Origin: Thermocatellispora tengchongensis
GTDB lineage: Bacteria; Actinomycetota; Actinomycetes; Streptosporangiales; Streptosporangiaceae
Length of the DNA: 64,000 bases
Assembly: GCF_014202315.1 (NCBI RefSeq)
Contig: NZ_JACHGN010000015.1
Span: 62,001-126,000 of the forward strand
Reading direction: 5' to 3'
The stretch's first letter is position 1, and each line of letters opens with the position of its first letter. Below, one piece after another: positions 25,028-37,902 of this stretch. The notes beneath the pieces are model-generated. The model was not told where the DNA came from. It saw only the letters and a program-made list of their open reading frames with translations, and searched no databases. The position numbers and the translations under genes were made by a program.

Positions 25028-26878
25028 ATGCACACGTTCGACACCCCCGCGCCGATCGCCACCGTCCTGGACATCCCCGCGGGACGCGTCCGGCTCATCG
25101 CCGCCGACCGGGCCGACACCGCGGTCGAGGTCCTGCCCGCAAACGCCGCCAAGGACCGCGACGTGAAGGCGGCCGGGCAGACCAAGGTCGAATACGATGA
25201 CGGCGTCCTGCGGATCCAGGCCCCGGCGAACAACCAGGCATTCGGCCCCTCCGGCTCCATCGAGGTGACGGTGCGGCTGCCCGCCGGCTCCCGAGTCGAG
25301 GGGACGGCGGCCAGCGCCGACTTCCGGGCCGTCGGACGGTTCGGCGAGGTCGCCTTCGACAGCGCGCACGGCCAGATCAAGATCGACGAGGCCGCGAGCG
25401 TCCGCCTCACCACCGAAGCCGGTGACGTCTCGGTCGGCCGTCTGGGCGGCCCCGCGCAGATCAGCACCGGCAAGGGCGACATCCGCATCGCCGAGGCCGT
25501 CCGCGGCACGGTCGTGCTGCGCACCCAGGCCGGCCAGGTGTCGGTGGGCACCGCCGCCGGAGTCTCCGCCTCCCTGGACGCCGGCACCGCCCACGGCCGG
25601 ATCCACAACGCGCTCAGGAACACCGAGGGCGCCGCCGCCCAGCTCGAAATCCACGCCACCACCGCGTACGGCGACATCACCGCCCGCAGCCTCGACGCCG
25701 CGACCGCACCCGGGGTGGTCACCGCCGGCAGCGCGGACGGCACGGCCGCGCCGCAGGCCGGTGCGGGACCGGATCGCCCGGAGCTGCGGAAGGCCATCCA
25801 GGAGGCCGTCGATGCCGGTTTCGCCGGCGTGCAGCTGCGCGTGCACGACGAGCTGGGCGAGTGGGCCGGCAGCGCCGGCGTGCGCAAGCTGGGCGAGAGC
25901 GACAAGCCACCGACGAACGGGCGGTTCTGGGCGGGCAGCGTCGCCAAGACCTTCACCGCGACCCTGGTGCTGCAACTGGTGGCCGACGGCAGGATCGGGC
26001 TGGACGACCCGGTGGCCGGCTACCTGCCCCAGTTCGAGCTGGACCGGCGGATCACCGTGCGGATGCTGCTGCAGCACACCAGCGGGCTGTACAACTACAC
26101 CGGCGAGCCCGGCCCCGACGGGACGTTCGTCCAGGGGATCCCCTCGATGGGCAAGGACTGGGTGGACAACCGGTTCACGACCTATCAGCCGGAAGAGCTG
26201 GTGCGGTTCGCGTTGTCCAAGCCTGCGCGGTTCGAGCCGGGGACCGGCTTCAGCTACTCCAACACCAACTACACGCTGGCCGCGCTGCTGACCGAGACGG
26301 TCACCGGCCGCTCGTATGCCGAGGAGATGCGGCGGCGGATCCTGCGCCCGCTCGGGCTGTCGGGCACCGTGGTGGCGAGCACGTCGCCGGAGCTCCCCGG
26401 GCCGCACGCCCACGGTTACTGCCGCTACCAGGACGGCGACCAGTGGAAGGTGGCCGACGTCACCCGCCAGAACCCCTCCATGCTGCACGCCGCCGGTGAC
26501 CTGATCTCGACAACGCAGGACCTCCACACGTTCATCTCCGCGCTGATGAGCGGCAGGCTGCTGCCCGCCGGGCTCCTGGCCGAGATGCGCACTCCGCACG
26601 GCGAGCTCGGCTACGGCCTCGGGCTGTTCGTGCAGGACCTGGGCCCGGAGTTCGGCACCGTCTTCCACCACAACGGCGGCGCTCCGGGGGGCTACGGGGC
26701 GCTGATGTACAGCACGCCCGACGGCGGCAAGACCCTCACCGCCTCGCTGACCATGGGCGACGCCGCGATCAACGTGGCGGAGGTGTTCCCGAAGGTGCTG
26801 GACATGCTCATCAAGGCGGTGTTCTGCGCCGCGCCTGCCGACAAGGAGGGCCAGCCTGCCGTCCGCAGCACCGGATGA
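25028..26878 (+). CDS. Fusion of DUF4097 beta-helix domain and serine hydrolase (D,D-peptidase/beta-lactamase fold)
   Basis: A 616-residue protein. Residues 1-235 are a DUF4097 repeat domain: beta strands with short Gly/Asp turns (GRVRLIAADRADTAVEV, GDVSVGRLGGPAQISTGKGD, YGDITARSL). Residues about 255-600 are a class C-type serine hydrolase: SVAKT (SxxK) near 305, YSNTN (YxN) near 416 and HHNGG (HxG) near 553, so the active site is complete. DUF4097 proteins and serine hydrolases are normally separate. No signal peptide is seen. Start ATG 25028 follows AGGAGAG by 6 bases. Divergent from the IS30-HTH regulator. Confidence 0.85.
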   Translation: MHTFDTPAPIATVLDIPAGRVRLIAADRADTAVEVLPANAAKDRDVKAAGQTKVEYDDGVLRIQAPANNQAFGPSGSIEVTVRLPAGSRVEGTAASADFRAVGRFGEVAFDSAHGQIKIDEAASVRLTTEAGDVSVGRLGGPAQISTGKGDIRIAEAVRGTVVLRTQAGQVSVGTAAGVSASLDAGTAHGRIHNALRNTEGAAAQLEIHATTAYGDITARSLDAATAPGVVTAGSADGTAAPQAGAGPDRPELRKAIQEAVDAGFAGVQLRVHDELGEWAGSAGVRKLGESDKPPTNGRFWAGSVAKTFTATLVLQLVADGRIGLDDPVAGYLPQFELDRRITVRMLLQHTSGLYNYTGEPGPDGTFVQGIPSMGKDWVDNRFTTYQPEELVRFALSKPARFEPGTGFSYSNTNYTLAALLTETVTGRSYAEEMRRRILRPLGLSGTVVASTSPELPGPHAHGYCRYQDGDQWKVADVTRQNPSMLHAAGDLISTTQDLHTFISALMSGRLLPAGLLAEMRTPHGELGYGLGLFVQDLGPEFGTVFHHNGGAPGGYGALMYSTPDGGKTLTASLTMGDAAINVAEVFPKVLDMLIKAVFCAAPADKEGQPAVRSTG

Positions 26879-26899
26879 CTCGGGGCGTCCGCCGCGCGA

Positions 26900-26905
26900 T
26901 AGGGT
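26900..26905 (+). promoter_or_regulatory. -10 hexamer for a leaderless MOSC gene
   Basis: TAGGGT ends 7 bases before the GTG start at 26913, and no ribosome site is present, so the message probably starts at the codon. Confidence 0.45.
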
Positions 26906-26912
26906 CGCTCCT

Positions 26913-27488
26913 GTGAACGGTCCCGTCACCGGACCCCGGCCCGTGGAGATCGTGGCCCTTCATGTCTCGCCGGCGCACGCGTACGAGGGCCGCCCCGGTG
27001 ACGGGCCGCGGCCCGACCCGGTTCCGGTCGCGCGCGACCACGTCCTCGTACGGGCGGGGCTCGGGCTCGTGGGCGACCGCTACTTCAACCATCGCGCCCA
27101 TCGCCAGGCGGCGGTCACCGTGTTCGCCGCCGAGGCCCTGGACGATCTCGCGCAGCGCCTGGGCCTGGCCTCGCCACCCGATCCGCTGCTCGTGCGCCGC
27201 AACATCGTCCTGCGCGGCTTCCCCATCGACGAACTGGCCGCCGGCCGCGACGAGAACGGCACCCGGCTGGACGGCGCGGTGTTCGGCCTCGACTCCGGCG
27301 ACGGCGAGGTGCGCTTCCAGGCGTACCGCCCGGCGAATCCATGCGCCTGGATGGACGTCGTCCTGGCCCCCGGGGCGTTCCGCGCGCTACGTGGCCACGG
27401 CGGAGTGCGTTGCGTGCCGCTCGACGACGGCCGGCTACGCCTGGGCCCGGCGACCCTGACCGTCCACACCGCCAGAGGCCCATCGTGA
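26913..27488 (+). CDS. MOSC domain protein
   Basis: A 191-residue protein of the molybdenum cofactor sulfurase C-terminal fold. Visible features: GLGLVGDRYFNHRAHRQAAV (residues ~49-68), the conserved strand with GDR; LLVRRNIVLRGFPIDELA near 92, matching the (R)RN-h-h-h-G family motif; and NPCAWMD near 144 with the conserved cysteine that would carry sulfide or bind the cofactor. MOSC proteins act in sulfur transfer to Mo enzymes or in N-hydroxylated compound reduction. GTG start, leaderless. No molybdenum enzyme is nearby. Confidence 0.88.
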   Translation: MNGPVTGPRPVEIVALHVSPAHAYEGRPGDGPRPDPVPVARDHVLVRAGLGLVGDRYFNHRAHRQAAVTVFAAEALDDLAQRLGLASPPDPLLVRRNIVLRGFPIDELAAGRDENGTRLDGAVFGLDSGDGEVRFQAYRPANPCAWMDVVLAPGAFRALRGHGGVRCVPLDDGRLRLGPATLTVHTARGPS

Positions 27489-27556
27489 TTCCCCGTCTTC
27501 GATTGCGCGCGACGCTCGCCGCCCCGGGCGGCCGGCCGGGCCAAGCGACCTCGCGC

Positions 27557-28915
27557 TCATGAGGGAGCCCGTTTCAGGTCGATGACCTGGTCACCCCGCC
27601 CGGGATAGATCATGATCAGCAGGTGTTGCGGGGTGAACGCGTCCCAATCGGGTTCGCGGTAGTGCACCCGTACACGGTAGTGGCCCTTCCCGGCGACGGC
27701 CAGGTTCGGCAGTTCGGGCTCGGCCATCGGATCCCGGAGCACGAAGTCCCCGGTGGGGCTGTGGTAGCCGACCTCGATCACCTGGTCCCAGCCCTTGACC
27801 TCCACCGGTGGACGGCGCCGGTAGACCTCGGTGGTGACACACGCCTCGTATTCCGGGGAGAAAGAGATCGACAGGTGGCCCGGCGCACTGCCCACCAGGT
27901 CTCCGTGCATGACGGACACCTCCTGTGCGGAGTCCTCATGGTCCTCATAGGCTTCCATGCCGATCTCGGAGAATTCGCGAACGTGCGCCACGAGGACGGG
28001 CTTGATCCGGGGCCGGTGACGGGAGCGGTCGCAGATGGCCTGGGCGGCGGCCTCGCGGCGGGCGTACGCGGCCTCTTGGGCGGTGATCTCGCGCAGCACG
28101 TCGGCCGCGGCGGGAGGGCAGATCGACGCGATGGCATGCACGTAGTGAGTCACGCGCGGGTAGGCGGCGCACTGCGCCCGGCCGTAGGCGAGCAGGGCGT
28201 GGTCCGGGACGGCGTCGAAACCGTGACCTTGGCGGGCGGCGCACAGGAACGCCTGTTCACCGATCGGCACCCGGGGAGTGCCGGGGGTGGTGGGCGGACA
28301 TGAGCCGGGGGCGGCGATGGGGCCCGAGCCCAGGTCGGCCGTCGGCACCAGCCCCAGCACGGCCAGTGCCGCCGCGACCGCACCCGTCCGCCGGAACCAG
28401 CGTGCCCGCGCCAGTCTCCGCAGCATGGTGCGCAACCGATGGCGTGGCCGCCGCACGGCTGAGAACACGCACAGAGCGGCCGCCGTGGCCGCCAGGTTCG
28501 GCCCGACGAGGAGCGAGGCCCCCTCGGGCCCGCCCCACTCCGAGAAGAGGCATCGGCTGTCGCCGGCCACGTCCACGAGGAAGGCCAGGGGGCCGACGCC
28601 GTGCGCCACGAGCGCGGTGGCGGCAATGGTTCGCGCACTCACCCGCCCGATCCGGGGACGGCCGATGCGCGTGCTCAGCCAATGGGCGGTGAAGGCGAGG
28701 GCCACCGCCGGCACGGCCCCGTAGAACAGGAGCGGCACGAACGCGACCACGTCCCACAGGGGATTGTCCTCCCCCATGTAGAACTCCCCGCCGGGACAGA
28801 ATCCGCCGGGACCGAAGTACGACCAACCGAATTCCGGCACCAACAGACCGGGGGCCATCCCACCGACGGCGATGGTCAGGGCCGCGGCCCACCATGTCCA
28901 CGATCTCCGTGACAT
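27557..28915 (-). CDS. Membrane protein with soluble C-terminal half, unknown
   Basis: A 452-residue protein. Residues 1-195 contain about five hydrophobic segments (near 8-25, 55-78, 95-115, 138-155 and 175-192). The rest is hydrophilic: a Cys/His-containing helical part around 200-300 (cysteines in GSCPP, FLCAA, AQCAAYP, SICPP) and a beta-rich C-terminus (residues 330-452). I recognise no family. ATG at 28915. It stands alone, convergent with the MOSC gene. Confidence 0.75.
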   Translation of the reverse strand: MSRRSWTWWAAALTIAVGGMAPGLLVPEFGWSYFGPGGFCPGGEFYMGEDNPLWDVVAFVPLLFYGAVPAVALAFTAHWLSTRIGRPRIGRVSARTIAATALVAHGVGPLAFLVDVAGDSRCLFSEWGGPEGASLLVGPNLAATAAALCVFSAVRRPRHRLRTMLRRLARARWFRRTGAVAAALAVLGLVPTADLGSGPIAAPGSCPPTTPGTPRVPIGEQAFLCAARQGHGFDAVPDHALLAYGRAQCAAYPRVTHYVHAIASICPPAAADVLREITAQEAAYARREAAAQAICDRSRHRPRIKPVLVAHVREFSEIGMEAYEDHEDSAQEVSVMHGDLVGSAPGHLSISFSPEYEACVTTEVYRRRPPVEVKGWDQVIEVGYHSPTGDFVLRDPMAEPELPNLAVAGKGHYRVRVHYREPDWDAFTPQHLLIMIYPGRGDQVIDLKRAPS

Positions 28916-29205
28916 GAATCGCCAACCTACCGCCCGATCCGTGCGGCGCGAGCCCGCCTGGCCCAGGAGGTGACGCGGATCGAGACCGCGTCCGCGCCGA
29001 TGCCCGGCCGACCGGCCGTGTCGCCGAGAAGGTGCGATTGCGCCGGTGCCGGCGTCTGACCGTCATCGACGCGGCGTCGGGGTGGACTCGCAGTACCTGT
29101 ATAGGCCGGACCTCGTGCGGCGTCAGGACGCGGTGCTTGTCTGGGCACGTGGGCCCCGCATCTGTCCTGAGGGCCCGACTCCGAGATGAGAGAAGAAGGA
29201 TCGTC

Positions 29206-30111
29206 ATGACCGCTGCACCTCTGCTCACCCTCAACAACGGCGTCACCCTGCCGGCGCTTGGGTTCGGTGTGTTCCAGAGCGCGCCGGAGGAGACCACCGC
29301 GGCAGTGGAGGCCGCGCTGGCCACCGGTTACCGCCACATCGACACCGCGGCCGTCTACTTCAACGAGCGCGAGGTCGGAGAGGGCATCCGGCGTTCGGGC
29401 GTCGAGCGCTCCGAGGTCTTCGTCGAGACGAAGGTGTGGATCACCGACTACGGCTACGAGCAGACCCTGCGCGCGTTCGACAAGAGCGCGCGGAAGCTGG
29501 GCGTGGACCAGATCGACCTGCTGATCCTGCACCAGCCGCTGCCCTCGGCCTTCGACATGACCGTCGCCTCCTACCAGGCGCTGGAGAAGCTCCTCGCCGA
29601 CGGCGGGGTGCGCGCGATCGGCGTCTCGAACTTCACCGCCGACCACCTCAAGACACTCCTGGAACGCACCGAGATCGTGCCCGCCGTCAACCAGATCGAA
29701 CTGCACCCGTACTTCACTCAGCGCGACATGCGGCAGGCGCACGTGGAACACGGCATCCTCACCCAGGCATGGTCGCCCATCGGCGGCGTCACCTTCTACC
29801 CGGACAACTTCGGCTGGAGCCCCGAGAACCGCACGAGCACGCTCACCGATCCGGTGATCCGTGGCATCGCCGAAGCGCACGGCAAGACCGCCGCGCAGGT
29901 GATGCTCGCCTGGCACCTGCAGCAGGGGCGCTCGGCGATCCCGAAGTCGGTCAAGCCCGAGCGCATCGCCGAGAACTTCGACGTGTTCGACATCGTGCTC
30001 GGCCCCGACGAGCTGGCGGCGCTCGACGCACTGGACAAGGGCGTGCGCAACGGCCCCGGCCCGGAGGCCATCACGCTGGAGACCGGCGACTGGCCGATCC
30101 CGGAGGCGTGA
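29206..30111 (+). CDS. Aldo/keto reductase
   Basis: A 301-residue NADPH-dependent reductase of the AKR superfamily (TIM barrel). Seen: LPALGFGVFQS near 15, YRHIDTAAVYFNEREVG with the catalytic Asp and Tyr (~42-56), TKVWITDYGY with the catalytic Lys (~75), LLILHQPLP with the catalytic His (~108), GVSNFTADHL (~140) and the cofactor loop AIPKSVKPERIAENFDVFD (~245). It reduces aldehydes or ketones; bacterial relatives are 2,5-diketo-gluconate reductase-like. Start ATG 29206 with AGAAGG 6-7 bases upstream. The XRE regulator follows 163 bp downstream. Confidence 0.93.
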   Translation: MTAAPLLTLNNGVTLPALGFGVFQSAPEETTAAVEAALATGYRHIDTAAVYFNEREVGEGIRRSGVERSEVFVETKVWITDYGYEQTLRAFDKSARKLGVDQIDLLILHQPLPSAFDMTVASYQALEKLLADGGVRAIGVSNFTADHLKTLLERTEIVPAVNQIELHPYFTQRDMRQAHVEHGILTQAWSPIGGVTFYPDNFGWSPENRTSTLTDPVIRGIAEAHGKTAAQVMLAWHLQQGRSAIPKSVKPERIAENFDVFDIVLGPDELAALDALDKGVRNGPGPEAITLETGDWPIPEA

Positions 30112-30262
30112 CAAGCGCCGTCCACCGGCCGCAGCCGCTGAGCGGCGGCTCGCGTCCCCTGCTCAGCGCTGCGGAGACGGCCGGACGGCGGTGTCCTACG
30201 ACGCGACGGCGACCGAGGTTCCGTGTAATGCCAGTGCCTCCCTCACCCGGTTGGCCCTGAAC

Positions 30263-30268
30263 TAGCCT
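30263..30268 (+). promoter_or_regulatory. -10 hexamer for a leaderless XRE gene
   Basis: TAGCCT is followed by exactly 6 bases and then the ATG at 30275; no Shine-Dalgarno sequence exists. Confidence 0.45.
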
Positions 30269-30274
30269 TGCGGC

Positions 30275-31153
30275 ATGAGTCTGCAGAACGACGTGCGTGA
30301 CTTCCTGAGATCCCGTCGTGCCAGGATCACACCGGAGGAGGCGGGGCTTCCCGCGTACGGTGGGATACGCCGTGTGGCGGGACTGCGCCGCGAAGAGGTC
30401 GCGCTGCTGGCGGGCATGAGCGTCGACTACTACAACCGCCTTGAGCGCGGGAACCTCCGGGGCGTGTCGGAGGGCGTTCTGGACTCGGTCGCACGTGTCC
30501 TGCGGCTCGACGAGGCCGAGCACGCGCACCTGCGGGATCTCGCTCGTGCCTGCAACGCCGCGCCGGCCAAGCGGCGTCTCGCCGGCCCGCGGAGTGTCCG
30601 CCCGAGCCTCCAGCGGCTGCTGGACGCGATGACCGAGGCCGCGGCCGCGATCTTGAACAGCCGGCTGGACGTCCTGGCGGCCAACCGGCTCGGACGCGCC
30701 CTGTACCTCGACGCGCTCGACCAGCCGGAGCAGCCGGGCAACCTGGCGCGCTTCGCGTTCCTCGACCCCCGCAGCAAGGACTTCTACACCGACTGGGAAA
30801 CGACCGCCGCCGACACGGTCGCGATCCTGCGCTCCGCCGCCGGCGGCAATCCCTACGACCGTGACCTCTCGAATCTCATCGGCGAGCTGACCACGCGCAG
30901 CGAGGACTTCCGATCCAGATGGGCGGCGCACAACGTCCGCTTTCATCGCACCGGCACCAAGAGGCTGCACCACCCGGTCGTCGGCGATCTCGTCCTGTCG
31001 TTCGAGGCCATGGACCTCAGCTCGGATCCAGGTCTCGTGCTCCTGGCCTACACCGCCGAAGCCGGCTCCACCTCCGAGGACGCCCTGCGGATGCTCGCGA
31101 GCTGGGCCGCGACGCACCAACAGCACGGGAGCGCGCATGTGAGCCCCTCCTGA
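30275..31153 (+). CDS. XRE family regulator with MmyB-like ligand domain
   Basis: A 292-residue regulator. Residues about 5-80 are an XRE helix-turn-helix (FLRSRRARITPEEAGLP, then RVAGLRREEVALLAGMSVDY, YNRLERG), the standard start of MmyB-type actinomycete regulators. Residues about 105-275 are the PAS-like MmyB ligand-binding domain (LDAMTEAAAAILNSRLDVLA, ending FEAMDLSSDPGLVLLAYTAE), which in relatives binds a fatty acid. Such genes typically sit next to a reductase they control; the aldo/keto reductase upstream is the obvious candidate. Confidence 0.9.
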   Translation: MSLQNDVRDFLRSRRARITPEEAGLPAYGGIRRVAGLRREEVALLAGMSVDYYNRLERGNLRGVSEGVLDSVARVLRLDEAEHAHLRDLARACNAAPAKRRLAGPRSVRPSLQRLLDAMTEAAAAILNSRLDVLAANRLGRALYLDALDQPEQPGNLARFAFLDPRSKDFYTDWETTAADTVAILRSAAGGNPYDRDLSNLIGELTTRSEDFRSRWAAHNVRFHRTGTKRLHHPVVGDLVLSFEAMDLSSDPGLVLLAYTAEAGSTSEDALRMLASWAATHQQHGSAHVSPS

Positions 31154-32386
31154 TCAGGAGGCGTCGCACGACAGGGCCGGTGTGGCGGGGACGCCGCCGG
31201 CGGTGAAGCCGAACGTGGTGGTGCCGTTGGCCGCGATGGAGCCGTTGTAGGACTCGTTGCGGACGGTCACGGCGGCCCCGGAGCCGGAGCGGACGCCGTT
31301 CCACAGGCTGCTGATCGTCTGCCCGCCCGGCCAGGTCCAGCTCACCGTCCAGCCGTTGACGGCGCTGTCGCCGGCACGGACGGTGACGGTGGACTGGAAA
31401 CCACCGGACCAGGAGTTCACGGTCTGCATCGTGGCCGTGCATCCGCCGCCGGGTGACGGGGTGCTGCCGAACTGGGAGAAGAACTTCCACACCTCGGTCT
31501 TGGTCCAGGTGGTGACGCCGTTATCGGTGTAGGTCCCGTCCACCGGGGCCGGCGTGTGACCGTTGTCGTACGCGGCCCAGACGACCGGATATCCGTCCCG
31601 GCACCCCGAGTAGGCGGTGACGATGTGGCTCCGGCTGCCCGGACTCGGCTCGGGCGGGTTCTGCGCGGTGCAGCCGTTGTTACGGACGAACCTGTCACGC
31701 AGCGACCGTCCCAGCGAGATGTCGAGCACCGTGTCCCCGATGCCGTGCAGCCCCAGGTACGCGATGGGCTGGGTTCCGCCGCTGCACCCGCTGAGCTGCG
31801 CGCCCGAGAAGACCGCGACCGCCCGGAAGACGGTCGCCCGCGAGCACGCGAGTGAGAAGCTCATCCCGCCGCCGTAGCTGAAGCCGGTGGCGAAGCGCTG
31901 CGAGGTGTCGACGCAGAGATCCGCCTCGATGAGCCGGATCATGTCATCGACGAAGGTGACGTCCTCGCCGTTGGTGTTCGCCCAGCCGTTGTTGAGGCCC
32001 TGCGGCGCGACGAAGATCGCGCCATTGTTCGACAACTGCCTGAGGCCGTAGAAGGACCAGGGATATCCGCTGCTTCCGCCGGAGTCGACGTCGGCGGCGG
32101 TGCCGCCCCGCCAGTGGAAGCCGAAGATCAACCGGTAGGGGGTGTCGCTGCGGTAGTTGTCGGGAAGCCGGAGGATGAAGGAGCGGTTCTTGCCGCTGCT
32201 CTGAATCGAGTGCGTACCGCTCCTCAGCGTCGGGGTCTTGCCGCATCCGGCGGTGGTCGCGCGAGTGCCGAGCTCCGCGGAGGCCGTGGCGCCGCCCGCG
32301 TCGCCGCTCAGCGCCGGACGAGCTGTGGTCAGAACGAGAAGTGCCGCGACCGCGAGTGCTGCGAGAAGCGAGCTGTGCCGTGACAT
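31154..32386 (-). CDS. Secreted CE1-type esterase (feruloyl/acetylxylan) with C-terminal CBM2
   Basis: A 410-residue exoenzyme. Residues 1-28 are a signal peptide. The catalytic part (about 45-290) is a polyhydroxybutyrate-depolymerase/LpqC-like CE1 esterase: FGFHWRGG oxyanion segment, nucleophile elbow GFSYGGG near residue 172, and YLGLHGIGD before the acid/His. Residues about 310-410 are a CBM2 (CTATMQTVNSWSGGFQSTVT, WNGVRSGSGAAVTVRN, C-terminal Cys pair), which anchors to cellulose or xylan. It would remove feruloyl or acetyl groups from arabinoxylan. ATG 32386. Last of three leftward genes, 20 bp after the GH43 gene. Confidence 0.88.
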   Translation of the reverse strand: MSRHSSLLAALAVAALLVLTTARPALSGDAGGATASAELGTRATTAGCGKTPTLRSGTHSIQSSGKNRSFILRLPDNYRSDTPYRLIFGFHWRGGTAADVDSGGSSGYPWSFYGLRQLSNNGAIFVAPQGLNNGWANTNGEDVTFVDDMIRLIEADLCVDTSQRFATGFSYGGGMSFSLACSRATVFRAVAVFSGAQLSGCSGGTQPIAYLGLHGIGDTVLDISLGRSLRDRFVRNNGCTAQNPPEPSPGSRSHIVTAYSGCRDGYPVVWAAYDNGHTPAPVDGTYTDNGVTTWTKTEVWKFFSQFGSTPSPGGGCTATMQTVNSWSGGFQSTVTVRAGDSAVNGWTVSWTWPGGQTISSLWNGVRSGSGAAVTVRNESYNGSIAANGTTTFGFTAGGVPATPALSCDAS

Positions 32387-32406
32387 CAGTCGACTCCGAT
32401 TCGGGA

Positions 32407-34245
32407 TCACTGGAATGAGGCGTCGTCGATGGAGAAGCCATCGATGCCCGCCGTCGTCTCGACGTAGAAGGTGGCCCGGGTCAGCGTCCCGCTCCATGAC
32501 ACGGTCGCCGTGCCGGTGAGCTCGGTCCAGCCGCCGGAGTTCACCGTCGTCGCCGGCGTGAGCGGGAGGTAACCGGTCGTGCCGTCGGCGGTGACGGCCA
32601 GGGTCGCCTTCGCGCTGGGCGTTCCGCTCTGTGACCGCACCCAGACGCTGGTGGTGTAGCTCTTGCCGTTGGTGAGCTTGGCGGTCACGTCCTGGGTGGT
32701 GCCGTTCCATGACGCCGTGCGCCCGGTTATGGTCAGCGCCCGCGCGCCGCCGTGCACCGGGCTGGTGACGGACGACAGGGTTCCGCCGGACGCGCCCCAG
32801 CCGGTCGTGCCGCTCTCCATGTCGCCGTTGGTGAGCAGGTTCCCGCCGGTGCCGGTGCCGCCGGTGAACTGCCACCAGTTGACGTTGAACAGGTTGCCGC
32901 CGCCGCCGGTGTACTTGAAGTACAGGTCATGGGTGCCCGTCGCGCCGGTCACCGGGCAGGTGACCGTGGTCCACGTCTGCCAGCCGCCGGTGCCCGGCAC
33001 GGTGCAGGTGCCCACCAGCGTGCCGTTGACGCCGCCGAGGCGGAGCTCGATGCGGCCGCCGCCGGTCGCCGAGGCGACCCGAGCGCTGAAGGACGTGGCA
33101 CCGGCGCCGAAGGCGACGCCCTTGACCTTGATGTAGTCGCCGTTCTCGATCCACCCGACGTTCATGCCGCCCTCGCTGGAGGGTTCGGTCTCCACGCCGG
33201 ACTCCCAGGCGATCGTCTCGGCCTCCTGGCGGACGTAGGGGTTCAACGTGCCCACCTGCGGAGCCCCGGTCGTGGTCATGTTGATCGTGGGGATGGTTCC
33301 GTCGGCGTTGTAGGCGAACTTCTCCACGGCCACCGAGCGGGTGAAGCCGCCACCGCCCGGCAGGGCGCCGTTGTGGTAGAAGAAGTAGGACCCGCCGTTG
33401 AAGTCGATGATGCCGGGGTGGTTGGTGAAGCTGCTGCCCTGCGTGGGCATGACCGTGCCGCGGTAGGTCCACGGGCCGGTGGGGCCGGGGGCGGTCGAGT
33501 AGGCGATGAACTCCGAGCAGCACCTCGCCGCGAAGACGTTGTAGTAGAGGCCGTTGCGCTTGTAGACCCAGGGCCCCTCTTCGTACAGGGTCGGACGGCT
33601 CGGGTTGCCGGTGCGGGTGCCGAAGCCCGCGGTGGTGAGCGGGATCTGGGTGGGGCTGCCCGAGTACGAGATCATGTCGGCGTTGAGCCTGACGTACCAC
33701 AGGTTGGGGTTGCCCCAGTACAGGTAGGCCTGCCCGTCGTCGTCGATGAAGACCGTGGGGTCGATCTCGCCGTTCCTGACCAGGGGGCGGCCGATGGCGT
33801 CGGTGAAGGGCCCGGTGGGACTGTTCGAGACCCCGACGCCGATGGCCATCTGGCCGCTCGCCCGGTCTTTCACAGGTACGTACCAGTAGAACCTGCCGTT
33901 CCTGTAGACGGCCTGGCCCGCCCAGGCGTCCGCGCTCGCCCAGCTGAAGGTGGCGACGCTCATCGGCGAGCCGTGGTCGGTCCAGTTCACCATGTCCGCG
34001 GACGACCAGACCCGCCACTCCTTCATGGTGAAGTACGTCGAGCCGTCCTCGTCGTGCCCGGTGTAGAGGTACACCCGGCCGTTGTGCACCAGCGGGGCGG
34101 GGTCGGCGGTGTAGATCGTCTGGACGATCGGATTGTCCGCCCTGGCCGTGCCCGGGATCATCGCCACGGCGCAGAGCAGCGCCACGATCACAAGCACACC
34201 GCGCCTCGATATGACGCCGAGCCGGAGGGGGGATGCGGCTTTCAT
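32407..34245 (-). CDS. Secreted GH43 arabinoxylan-active enzyme with CBM6 and a C-terminal carbohydrate-binding domain
   Basis: A 612-residue exoenzyme. Signal peptide at 1-36. GH43 five-bladed propeller about 38-330 with the three acidic residues visible: YTADPAPL (base Asp), EIDPTVFIDD (pKa Asp) and YEEGPWVY (acid Glu). A CBM6 follows (about 340-465; NVGWIENGDYIKVKGV), then a CBM4/9-like domain (about 475-612; LLTNGDMESGTTGWG). The build resembles AXH-type arabinoxylan arabinofuranohydrolases; beta-xylosidase activity is possible. ATG 34245 follows AGAAGG by 5 bases. Middle gene of the leftward group. Confidence 0.9.
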   Translation of the reverse strand: MKAASPLRLGVISRRGVLVIVALLCAVAMIPGTARADNPIVQTIYTADPAPLVHNGRVYLYTGHDEDGSTYFTMKEWRVWSSADMVNWTDHGSPMSVATFSWASADAWAGQAVYRNGRFYWYVPVKDRASGQMAIGVGVSNSPTGPFTDAIGRPLVRNGEIDPTVFIDDDGQAYLYWGNPNLWYVRLNADMISYSGSPTQIPLTTAGFGTRTGNPSRPTLYEEGPWVYKRNGLYYNVFAARCCSEFIAYSTAPGPTGPWTYRGTVMPTQGSSFTNHPGIIDFNGGSYFFYHNGALPGGGGFTRSVAVEKFAYNADGTIPTINMTTTGAPQVGTLNPYVRQEAETIAWESGVETEPSSEGGMNVGWIENGDYIKVKGVAFGAGATSFSARVASATGGGRIELRLGGVNGTLVGTCTVPGTGGWQTWTTVTCPVTGATGTHDLYFKYTGGGGNLFNVNWWQFTGGTGTGGNLLTNGDMESGTTGWGASGGTLSSVTSPVHGGARALTITGRTASWNGTTQDVTAKLTNGKSYTTSVWVRSQSGTPSAKATLAVTADGTTGYLPLTPATTVNSGGWTELTGTATVSWSGTLTRATFYVETTAGIDGFSIDDASFQ

Positions 34246-34358
34246 GATCACCTTCTCTGATGGAGCGGGCACATGCCCGGCCGCGGTCGCAGCGGGTCCG
34301 TCGGCCTCGGCTCCTCGCCCAGGGCCGCCGGCGTCGTCGGGCGAGAGGCCGCGGTGCG

Positions 34359-37902
<3,544 letters not shown>

